From assembly GCA_943356675.1 (NCBI GenBank), contig CALRFQ010000007.1, forward strand, positions 1-46,416: a stretch of 46,416 nt of DNA, in the 5' to 3' direction. This DNA comes from Candidatus Nomurabacteria bacterium. Lineage in GTDB: Bacteria > Patescibacteriota > Minisyncoccia > Phycocordibacterales > UBA9973. Within the stretch, counting starts at the first letter, position 1, and every line of letters starts with the position of its first letter. The notes beneath the pieces were generated by a model. It was not told the DNA's origin and ran no database searches. It worked only from the letters and a program-made list of their open reading frames with translations. Of the stretch, positions 38,585 to 45,921 are shown piece after piece. The position numbers and the translations under genes were made by a program.

Positions 38585-40111
38585 ATGACATTAACAGCAA
38601 TAATTATAGCCGCAGCAGCCCTAATAGTAGGAGCTGGTATTGGTTATTATTTGCGTCTGATCATATCACTTGGTAAGAAAGGTTCTATGGAACTTGAGAT
38701 CAAGCAAATCATGATCGGTGCAAAAGAAGATGCACAGAAGGTGGTAGACGAAGCAAAGAAGAAAGCTGAAGACCGCATTCGTGAACTTCATGAAGAAGAA
38801 AAGAAAAAGAGTGAAGAGTGGAAGAAGACAGAAGATCGTTTGATTAAAAAGGAAGAGCACTTAGATTCTCGTCAGAGTGAAATCGACAGAGAAGTGGATA
38901 GTGTGAAGAGTAAGATTGAAGAGATAAAGAAAATTAAAGAGAGAGTGGACGGCATGGAAGCAGAGAAGGCCAAAGAGCTTGAGAAAGTAGCTCGCCTCAC
39001 TCAAGACGACGCTCGTGAACAAATCATCAAACTCGCAGAAGCAAACTACGAGGAAGATTTGGTTGTGAGAATGCAAAAGCTAGAAACTGTAAATGCCGAG
39101 AAGCTAGATCGCCGTGCGAAAGAAATAATGGCTACATCTATCAACCGCTTAGCATCTTCTACAGCAAGTGAAATGATGGTCACATATGTGAACATTCCAA
39201 ACGAAGAAATCAAAGGAAAGATTATCGGAAAAGAAGGAAGAAACATTCGTGCATTTGAGAAAGCTTCTGGAGTGGAGCTCATCGTGGATGAGAACCCAGG
39301 CTCTATCACTATCTCATCATTTGATCCTGTTCGCCGCCAAGTAGCTCGCCTAGCACTTGAGAACTTAGTGCTCGATGGACGTATCCAGCCAGCTAAAATT
39401 GAAGAGATGGTGGAGAAAGCTCACGGAGAAATAAATAAAATAATTAAAGACAAGGGCGAGCAAGCAGTGTATGAATGCGGAATCTTTAATCTAGATCCTC
39501 GCATCGTCGCTATCGTAGGACGCCTATACTTCCGTACAAGTTACGGTCAGAACGTTCTTCAGCACTCTATCGAGATGGCGCACATTGCAGGTATGCTCGC
39601 ACAAGAGCTCGGTGCAGATGTAGCTATCGCAAAGGCTGGTGCACTTGTGCACGACATTGGAAAGGCGCTCGATCACGAAGTGCAAGGCACACACATTGAT
39701 ATTGGTATCCGTATTCTTCAGAAGTTCGGTGCAGACCCTCGTATTGTGACTTCTATGAAGAGTCACCACGATGATTGCCCTCACGAAAGTGTGGAAGCTG
39801 TGATCGTGCAAACTGCCGACTACATTTCAGGTGGCCGCCCAGGTGCACGAAGAGACAGCGTAGAGAATTACATCAAGCGCTTACAAGAACTTGAAGCTCT
39901 CACAAATTCATTCCCTGGCGTGGAGAAGTCATACGCACTCTCAGCTGGGCGCGAAATCAGAATCTTCGTTACTCCAGAGAAAGTGTCAGACCTCGGTGCG
40001 AAAGAGCTCGCTCACGACATCGCCAAAAAGATTGAACAAGAACTCACCTACCCAGGAGAGATTAAAGTAACACTCATCAGAGAAAACAGGATAACGGAGT
40101 ATGCGAGATAG
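38585..40111 (+). CDS. rny: Ribonuclease Y
   Basis: N-terminal TM, coiled coil, KH (GKIIGKEGRNIRAFEKASGVELIVDENPG) and HD (HSIEMAHIAGMLA...ALVHDIGKALDHE) motifs. Confidence 0.97.
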   Translation: MTLTAIIIAAAALIVGAGIGYYLRLIISLGKKGSMELEIKQIMIGAKEDAQKVVDEAKKKAEDRIRELHEEEKKKSEEWKKTEDRLIKKEEHLDSRQSEIDREVDSVKSKIEEIKKIKERVDGMEAEKAKELEKVARLTQDDAREQIIKLAEANYEEDLVVRMQKLETVNAEKLDRRAKEIMATSINRLASSTASEMMVTYVNIPNEEIKGKIIGKEGRNIRAFEKASGVELIVDENPGSITISSFDPVRRQVARLALENLVLDGRIQPAKIEEMVEKAHGEINKIIKDKGEQAVYECGIFNLDPRIVAIVGRLYFRTSYGQNVLQHSIEMAHIAGMLAQELGADVAIAKAGALVHDIGKALDHEVQGTHIDIGIRILQKFGADPRIVTSMKSHHDDCPHESVEAVIVQTADYISGGRPGARRDSVENYIKRLQELEALTNSFPGVEKSYALSAGREIRIFVTPEKVSDLGAKELAHDIAKKIEQELTYPGEIKVTLIRENRITEYAR

Positions 40112-40125
40112 AGAAATCAAAGCAT

Positions 40126-40160
40126 GCCCCGTAGGAAGTAATCTTTCCTTCGGGGTCACT
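40126..40160. repeat. Short palindromic element copy 2 (downstream of rny)
   Basis: Reverse complement AGTGACCCCGAAGGAAAGATTACTTCCTACGGGGC; 33/35 match to 37678-37712. Confidence 0.88.
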
Positions 40161-40199
40161 CTCATCCGCGAAAATCGCATCACCGAATACGCAAGATAA
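40155..40199 (+). pseudogene. Duplicated 3' end of rny (14 codons plus stop)
   Basis: gtcactctcatccgcgaaaatcgcatcaccgaatacgcaagataa = VTLIRENRITEYAR*, identical in protein to 40067-40111. Confidence 0.93.
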
Positions 40200-40211
40200 T
40201 TTAATCACAAC

Positions 40212-40248
40212 AAAAAAATCCTTCATGCATAACATGAAGGATTTTTTA
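40212..40248. terminator. Bidirectional intrinsic terminator
   Basis: AAAAAATCCTTCATG-CATAA-CATGAAGGATTTTTT. Confidence 0.88.
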
Positions 40249-40262
40249 TTTTAGAATAGCGA

Positions 40263-40706
40263 CTAGCGCCGTAGTGCCCATGATACGTTGGTGATTAAAC
40301 CAACAGATAGGATGGTACTACCATCAAAGGTAGTTCCTAACTCGCAAAATTCAAAGAACTTCACATTACCAACCTTCTCCATCCTTTCAATACCTAAACC
40401 GGCATAGTTTCCCTTATGGCTCAAAGGCTTAGAGTACACTCCATACACATCAAAGTCATGCTTCAGGAAGTATCCACTCATAAAGAGTAGAGAATTGTTT
40501 CCAAAGCCATATGAAATGCTATGGAAACTTTTGCTCGTTATGAGCGCACTAGAAACAAACAAATTTGTGCCCATACTAAACGGGGCTTTAAATTCAGTAC
40601 TTGCAACTACCGGCACAAATGCACCAAGTGTCACAAAAGGTTTAGAGTTTTGAGCATTACATATTGATGCTACCAATACAAGGATAATAGACAATAACTT
40701 TGACAT
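40263..40706 (-). CDS. Putative secreted protein, Bacteroidota-like
   Basis: MSKLLSIILVLVASICNAQNSK signal peptide ending in AQ; beta-rich sequence. Confidence 0.6.
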   Translation of the reverse strand: MSKLLSIILVLVASICNAQNSKPFVTLGAFVPVVASTEFKAPFSMGTNLFVSSALITSKSFHSISYGFGNNSLLFMSGYFLKHDFDVYGVYSKPLSHKGNYAGLGIERMEKVGNVKFFEFCELGTTFDGSTILSVGLITNVSWALRR

Positions 40707-40743
40707 AATATTAAGGTTTAAAGGTTTATGATTATTTGAGTAA

Positions 40744-40772
40744 ATTATGCCACATATTTAAAATACTGTCAT
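40744..40772 (-). promoter_or_regulatory. Sigma70-like promoter for the 40263..40706 gene
   Basis: Minus strand ATGACA-N17-CATAAT. Confidence 0.5.
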
Positions 40773-40853
40773 ATTTGTCGTCATTATATATAAATTTGCT
40801 ATATCTGCCTTATTTTGTATAATATATATGTTGTCGGATTTTACGACATAATT

Positions 40854-41603
40854 ATGAAAAATGAAAAATTATTACATATATTGAAAGACATAGGTCTTGA
40901 AGAGAACGAGGCCAGTGTATACCTTGCTGGTCTTTCCTTGGGTCCAACTACAATTTTAAAGATTTCAAAATCAAGCTCCCTACCTCGCACAACTATATAT
41001 GGGATAGTAGAATCATTAAAAGAAAAGGGTCTAATGCGTATAGACCTTAAAGGATTGAAGCAACTCTATGTGGCAGAAAGTCCAGAGAAGCTCGACACCA
41101 TCCTCGAGAATAAAAAATTAGAATTTAAATCCAAACTTCCAGATTTCATGGCGCTATACAAGCTAGAAGGCGGGGAAGGTAGTATTAAATACTATTCAGG
41201 ACTCAAAGCAATGAAGCAAATATATCTTAGTACTCTTGAAAATGTGAGGAAGGGCGATGAATACCTAGTAATTACAAATGAGAAAAAATGGTTTGAACTA
41301 GATCCAGATTTTTGGATGAAAGAATACATAGAAGAACGCGCAAAATTACCTTGTATAACACGCTTGATATCCCAAGATTGTGATGTGGCACGAGAACATC
41401 AGAAATTTCAAAATAATTACAATGAAAAATGGAGAATATTTAAAAATGGGACTTCAATAAATATCGATATGGTCCTAACAAAAGACAAACTTATAATCGT
41501 TGATCTTCTCCCTCCCCTTAACACCCTCGTAATTGAAAATAAAAACATTATAGAGCTCCAAAGACAAATGTTTGAAATTATTTGGCAATCTATACCAGAG
41601 TAA
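40854..41603 (+). CDS. TrmB-family transcriptional regulator
   Basis: LKDIGLEENEASVYLAGLSLGPTTILKISKSSSLPRTTIYGIVESLKEKGLM; TrmB-like C-terminal region; preceded by TGTCG-GATTTTA-CGACA inverted repeat. Confidence 0.85.
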   Translation: MKNEKLLHILKDIGLEENEASVYLAGLSLGPTTILKISKSSSLPRTTIYGIVESLKEKGLMRIDLKGLKQLYVAESPEKLDTILENKKLEFKSKLPDFMALYKLEGGEGSIKYYSGLKAMKQIYLSTLENVRKGDEYLVITNEKKWFELDPDFWMKEYIEERAKLPCITRLISQDCDVAREHQKFQNNYNEKWRIFKNGTSINIDMVLTKDKLIIVDLLPPLNTLVIENKNIIELQRQMFEIIWQSIPE

Positions 41604-41605
41604 TT

Positions 41606-42397
41606 TTATATATCGATATCCCCTTCGAAGGATTTCACCGCGGGACCGGTGAGCCATACGTCGCTGTAACCATTGCGAGTGGGAGTGAAGGACACATTGA
41701 GAATTCCACCGGGCATAATAATTTTTGCAGTGTTATTCTTCGTGAGGCCTTTTGAGTGAAGGTATGTCGCCACAGAGCACGCACCAGTGCCACAAGCGAG
41801 AGTTTCATCTTCCACTCCCCTTTCGTATGTGCGCACGCGGTAGCCATCTTTCGCCTTCATTATAATATTGAGATTTATTCCGCCAGTGTCACGCACTCTG
41901 TCGCGCAGAATTCTCGCTCTATATACGAGCGGATATTTATCGATGTCATCCACAAGCGCCATGTAGTGAGGCGTGGAACCGCAGTAAGTAAATGGCCGGC
42001 CGTGCCTTTGCACAACATCACCCATATTTATCATGCGAAGTTTTACATTATCATTCTTTTCGATGAGTGCTTCATGAATTCCATCCACCGCTTCAAAAGA
42101 AATTAGCTTATTTTTCTTTATTATTCCGAGGTCATAAGCGAAACGCACGATGGACCGCCCACCATTTCCACACATTGAGCCTATGCTTCCATCACTATTT
42201 AAGTAAATCATTCCGAAAGAATGCACTTTACTCTTTGATTTAGTAAGGATTATTACCCCATCAGCACCTATGCCGAAACGGCGATCACAGATTTCAGCCA
42301 CTAACTTCTGATTTGTCACAGGAAATTTCACTTTCCGCCCGTCTATCATCACGAAATCATTCCCAGCCCCATGATATTTGTAGAATTTCAGCTTCAT
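41606..42397 (-). CDS. dapF: Diaminopimelate epimerase
   Basis: FYKYHGAGNDFVMIDG...RRFGIGADGVI...NSDGSIGSMCGNGGRS...YERGVEDETLACGTGACSVA. Confidence 0.94.
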   Translation of the reverse strand: MKLKFYKYHGAGNDFVMIDGRKVKFPVTNQKLVAEICDRRFGIGADGVIILTKSKSKVHSFGMIYLNSDGSIGSMCGNGGRSIVRFAYDLGIIKKNKLISFEAVDGIHEALIEKNDNVKLRMINMGDVVQRHGRPFTYCGSTPHYMALVDDIDKYPLVYRARILRDRVRDTGGINLNIIMKAKDGYRVRTYERGVEDETLACGTGACSVATYLHSKGLTKNNTAKIIMPGGILNVSFTPTRNGYSDVWLTGPAVKSFEGDIDI

Positions 42398-42488
42398 AAT
42401 TTTAGTATATCATAAAAATTATTTGCAAATTATAAAATTATAGATATTTTTAAGACATTATTGTCATTTTTGTCAATTTTAAAAATGC

Positions 42489-42516
42489 TTGCACTAAAAT
42501 ACCCTTGGTATATAAT
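42489..42516 (+). promoter_or_regulatory. Sigma70-like promoter for HU gene
   Basis: TTGCAC-N16-TATAAT, followed by a ~100-nt leader with CCTC-ACTAA-GAGG and CGTTTGCAAACG. Confidence 0.7.
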
Positions 42517-42617
42517 AGTATTACTCCTCACTAAGAGGGATCGTTTGCAAACGGTCGAAATTATTTAACTAGTAACTTAATATTTTTTACACGAAGAAAT
42601 ATTAAAACTAAAAATAA

Positions 42618-42890
42618 ATGAATAAACAAGCATTAGTTGAATTAGTTCACGCAAAAATCGGCGGTACAAAGGTACAAGCTGAGGAAGTTGTGAACGGAAT
42701 GTTTGATGCTATCGTTGCAACTTTGAAAAAAGGTGACGAGGTATCAATAGCAGGTATTGGTATTTTCTCAGTTAAGGATCGCGCAGCTCGTATGGCTCGC
42801 AACCCAAAGACTGGTGAACAGGTTAAAGTAGCTGCAACAAAAGTTCCAAAGTTTCGTGCTGCTAAGGCACTTAAAGACGCTGTTAAATAA
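42618..42890 (+). CDS. HU family DNA-binding protein
   Basis: MNKQALVELVHAKIGGTKVQAEEVVNGMFDAIVATLKKGDEVSIAGIGIFSVKDRAARMARNPKTGEQVKVAATKVPKFRAAKALKDAV. Confidence 0.96.
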   Translation: MNKQALVELVHAKIGGTKVQAEEVVNGMFDAIVATLKKGDEVSIAGIGIFSVKDRAARMARNPKTGEQVKVAATKVPKFRAAKALKDAVK

Positions 42891-42931
42891 TATACTTTCG
42901 CCTCGTTTATTGAGGGAAATATATACAGACT

Positions 42932-42966
42932 AAAAAATCACCCAACTCTATCTGGGTGATTTTTTA
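42932..42966. terminator. Bidirectional intrinsic terminator
   Basis: AAAAAATCACCCA-ACTCTAT-CTGGGTGATTTTTTAA. Confidence 0.87.
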
Positions 42967-42979
42967 ATGCACAATTCTG

Positions 42980-43050
42980 TGCGGGATAAGAGAATCGAAC
43001 TCTTGCCAGCAGTTTGGAAAACTGCAGTTCTACCACTAAACTAATCCCGC
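42980..43050 (-). tRNA. tRNA-Gly (TCC)
   Basis: GCGGGATTAGTTTAGTGGTAGAACTGCAGTTTTCCAAACTGCTGGCAAGAGTTCGATTCTCTTATCCCGCA; no encoded CCA. Confidence 0.95.
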
Positions 43051-43065
43051 AAAATTTTAAATACA

Positions 43066-43198
43066 GGTGCAGGGAATTTCTCGGCTTACCGCCGCAGGTA
43101 CTTTTCTAATTGCAAAGCAATACAGAAAAGTCTTTCGAATCCCTGACGCGAGCAAAGCAGTTTGCTCGCTCGCCCCTCGAAAAACTACGTTTTTCTTG
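43066..43198 (-). mobile_element. tRNA-3'-end-associated palindromic element P (after tRNA-Pro)
   Basis: Contains GCAAACTGCTTTGC, TCGAAAGACTTTTCTGT and AGAAAAGTACCTG shared with element G; ends in a duplicate of the tRNA-Pro 3' end (TCCCTGCACC). Confidence 0.75.
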
Positions 43199-43271
43199 TC
43201 GGGGTGCAGGGATTCGAACCCTGAGTCACCTCTTCCCAAAAGAGGCATGTTAGCCGTTACACCACACCCCG
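43199..43271 (-). tRNA. tRNA-Pro (TGG)
   Basis: CGGGGTGTGGTGTAACGGCTAACATGCCTCTTTTGGGAAGAGGTGACTCAGGGTTCGAATCCCTGCACCCCGA; no encoded CCA. Confidence 0.95.
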
Positions 43272-43317
43272 AATAAATACTTATCTATATTAGCATATTT
43301 TCAGATAAATACAATTT

Positions 43318-43722
43318 TTATAATATAATATTCTCCAATACCTTCACCCTAGACGTCCTTTTCTCCATATCGAGGAATACTAGCATTAAGTTGAATTGCC
43401 ACTCCTTATTCCCTATTCTGTGATGAATTAGATAGGTCTGTACCACGCGAGCCAAGCGCTTCATCTTCCAAGGGTGCATATTCTCTTCGGGTCGCTTTCT
43501 ATTTTGATCTTCCTTGGTTAAGTCAGGCAATGTTGCACATGAAACAGACTTAACTTCTATAAAGTATAGCTTCCCTCCCTTTTCCGCAATTATATCAATC
43601 TCTCCCCATTTCTTTGTATAATTACGCTCTTTCACGGAGAAACAATGCTTCTCTAGCCAAGCAAATGCCACATTCTCCCCTATTTCACCAATCTTTTGAT
43701 TATCTGATGTAAATATTTTCAT
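43318..43722 (-). CDS. YraN/UPF0102 family endonuclease-like protein
   Basis: KIGEIGENVAFAWLEKHCFSVKERNYTKKWGEIDIIAEKGGKLYFIEVKSV. Confidence 0.92.
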   Translation of the reverse strand: MKIFTSDNQKIGEIGENVAFAWLEKHCFSVKERNYTKKWGEIDIIAEKGGKLYFIEVKSVSCATLPDLTKEDQNRKRPEENMHPWKMKRLARVVQTYLIHHRIGNKEWQFNLMLVFLDMEKRTSRVKVLENIIL

Positions 43723-43767
43723 ATTTATTCGTTACACATGTAACAATAACCTTAAAATTCATAATTG

Positions 43768-43783
43768 TGTTTCACGTGGCACA
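43768..43783. promoter_or_regulatory. parS-like sequence
   Basis: TGTTTCACGTGGCACA versus parS consensus TGTTTCACGTGAAACA (14/16). Confidence 0.4.
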
Positions 43784-43888
43784 CATTAGCAATAAAAGTC
43801 AGTAAAAGTCGTCTGTCTCATAAATATCCTTATTATATAAGGAAAGGTGAAAAATTAAGAATGTCTCTTATAAACAATACACACATAC

Positions 43889-43897
43889 TTATCCACA
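43889..43897. promoter_or_regulatory. DnaA-box-like sequence
   Basis: TTATCCACA, exact match to consensus. Confidence 0.4.
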
Positions 43898-43959
43898 AAT
43901 TTGTTATAAAATAAGCGTTTCTGAAGTGGAAAAAGGACGGATAAAGGGCAATAAGATTG

Positions 43960-44031
43960 TGCGCCCGGCAGGAATCGAACCCACATCATCGATTCCGAAG
44001 ATCGATGTCCTATCCGTTGAACGACGGGCGC
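43960..44031 (-). tRNA. tRNA-Arg (TCG)
   Basis: GCGCCCGTCGTTCAACGGATAGGACATCGATCTTCGGAATCGATGATGTGGGTTCGATTCCTGCCGGGCGCA; no encoded CCA. Confidence 0.93.
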
Positions 44032-44162
44032 ATGAATAAACAAATCTATTATACACTAATACTTTGATATTTAAAACAAGCATATAACTAAAGGCTGGCA
44101 AGCATAATTGCAATTTATTCAAAAAAGTAATATAATTGAATCTAGTTTTATTAATCAATTCT

Positions 44163-44233
44163 GCGGGATTGGTTTAGTGGTAGAACACGTCCTTGCCAAG
44201 GATGAGACAGGAGTTCGATTCTCCTATCCCGCA
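44163..44233 (+). tRNA. tRNA-Gly (GCC)
   Basis: GCGGGATTGGTTTAGTGGTAGAACACGTCCTTGCCAAGGATGAGACAGGAGTTCGATTCTCCTATCCCGCA; no encoded CCA. Confidence 0.95.
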
Positions 44234-44363
44234 CTCTTTATACATAACCCGTAAGGGATAGGAAGCAAACTGCTTTGCTTCCGTAGGTGAATCGAAAGAC
44301 TTTTCTGTGCTATAAGCCAGAAAAGTACCTGGGTCTGTAAGGGCCGATTCTCCTATCCCGCAC
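44234..44363 (+). mobile_element. tRNA-3'-end-associated palindromic element G (after tRNA-Gly)
   Basis: Bounded by the 19-bp direct repeat CGATTCTCCTATCCCGCAC (44216-44234 and 44345-44363); internal hairpins GGAAGCAAA-CTGC-TTTGCTTCC and ACTTTTCTG...CAGAAAAGT. Confidence 0.85.
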
Positions 44364-44374
44364 AAAAGTTTCTT

Positions 44375-45919
44375 ATGAAACAACTAAAAATAAATAAAGG
44401 AAATATCCCTTCATATGTTACACATGTAACGGAAACGCTCGAAAAGGCTGGTTTCGAGGCTTTTCTCGTTGGTGGTTGTGTTCGTGATCTAATCATCGGC
44501 AGAACTCCTAAAGACTGGGATATTACTACAAACGCAGTGCCAGAAGAGATAATGCCCTTATTCAGTAAGACTATATATGAAAACACCTTCGGTACAGTAG
44601 GTGTAGTAATCTACACAGATGAGATGGGAAACGTTACACATGTAACACCTGAAGCCACAGAAACAGATAAAATAGGCCTAAAAACAAACATTATTGAGGT
44701 TACACCATATAGAAAGGAAGGCAAATACTCCGACAAACGCCATCCCGACGAAATTTCCTTCTCAAAGAGCATAAAGGACGACCTAATGAGACGTGATTTC
44801 ACAATAAATGCTTTAGCTTACGGAGTTTCACAGGATAGTCTGATAGATGAATATAAAGGACAAGAGGATATAAAGGACAGAGTCATAAAGGCCGTGGGAG
44901 ATGCTGATGTTAGATTCCAAGAGGATGCACTGCGTCTTTTGCGTGCGGTGAGGTTTTCCACAGAATTAGATTTCGCAATTGAAGGGGAGACACTTTCTGC
45001 AATTTACAAAAATGCAGACCTTTTAAAAAATATTTCTTCAGAAAGAATTCGTGATGAATTTACAAAAATTATTGATAGCCCAAACAGTGCACGTGGTGTG
45101 GGAATACTTGCCAAACTTGGATTACTCCAATATATAGTCCCAGAACTAGAGGAGGGTATAGGCTGCCACCAAGGTGGTGCACACAAGTACGATGTGTTTG
45201 AGCATTTACTCGGAGCACTACAGCATGCGACAGACAAGAAGCTTTCAACCACACTCAGACTTTCTGCACTCTTTCACGACATCGGCAAGCCTCGCACAAA
45301 GAGAACTCCAAATAACAAGGCCAAGCCCACATTCTATGGGCATGAAGTAGTCGGGGCGCGTATGACGGACAAAATTATGAACCGCCTGAAGTATCCGAAG
45401 GATATAATTGAAAAGGTGGTAAAGCTCATTCGCTACCATATGTTCTTCTCCGACACTGAGCTCATCACGCTTTCTGCAGTGCGTCGCATAATCGCAAATG
45501 TAGGTGCCGAGAATATCTGGGACCTAATGACAGTCCGAGAATGCGACCGTGTGGGAATGGACAAGACCGAGGCTCCATACCGCCTGCGTAAATACCACGC
45601 CATGATCGAGGAAGCACTTCGTGATCCTATCTCTGTGAAGCAACTGAAAGTGGATGGCAATTACCTCATGAACGAACTCAAAATAAAACCAAGCCCACGC
45701 ATGGGCTGGATGCTAAATGCACTACTTGAAGAGGTGCTCGATGACCCAAAGAAAAATGAAATAGAATATTTGGCTAGTAGAGTAGGGGAGTTTGAAAATC
45801 TTTCCGATGCAGACCTCCGCGCACTAGGTGAAAAAGCTAAAGAGAAGAAAGAAGAACTTGAGGAAGAAGAAATAGCACAGCTGCACAGCAAGCATGGAGT
45901 AGGGAGTAATAAGAAATAA
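44375..45919 (+). CDS. cca: CCA tRNA nucleotidyltransferase with HD domain
   Basis: AFLVGGCVRDLIIGRTPKDWDITTNAVPEEI...RRDFTINALAY...RFQEDALRLLRAVRFSTELDF...LSALFHDIGKPRT. Confidence 0.96.
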   Translation: MKQLKINKGNIPSYVTHVTETLEKAGFEAFLVGGCVRDLIIGRTPKDWDITTNAVPEEIMPLFSKTIYENTFGTVGVVIYTDEMGNVTHVTPEATETDKIGLKTNIIEVTPYRKEGKYSDKRHPDEISFSKSIKDDLMRRDFTINALAYGVSQDSLIDEYKGQEDIKDRVIKAVGDADVRFQEDALRLLRAVRFSTELDFAIEGETLSAIYKNADLLKNISSERIRDEFTKIIDSPNSARGVGILAKLGLLQYIVPELEEGIGCHQGGAHKYDVFEHLLGALQHATDKKLSTTLRLSALFHDIGKPRTKRTPNNKAKPTFYGHEVVGARMTDKIMNRLKYPKDIIEKVVKLIRYHMFFSDTELITLSAVRRIIANVGAENIWDLMTVRECDRVGMDKTEAPYRLRKYHAMIEEALRDPISVKQLKVDGNYLMNELKIKPSPRMGWMLNALLEEVLDDPKKNEIEYLASRVGEFENLSDADLRALGEKAKEKKEELEEEEIAQLHSKHGVGSNKK

Positions 45920-45921
45920 AA

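Noticed and set aside
43067-43276. 69-aa ORF and its minus counterpart over tRNA-Pro and element P
   Set aside because: Overlap a clear tRNA and a hairpin-rich element; not coding.
43855-44158. ORFs overlapping tRNA-Arg
   Set aside because: Read through a canonical tRNA; artefactual.
44216-44363. Interpretation as a tRNA intron or split tRNA
   Set aside because: The first tRNA copy is already complete and folds canonically, so splicing is not needed; the duplication is a 3' extension.
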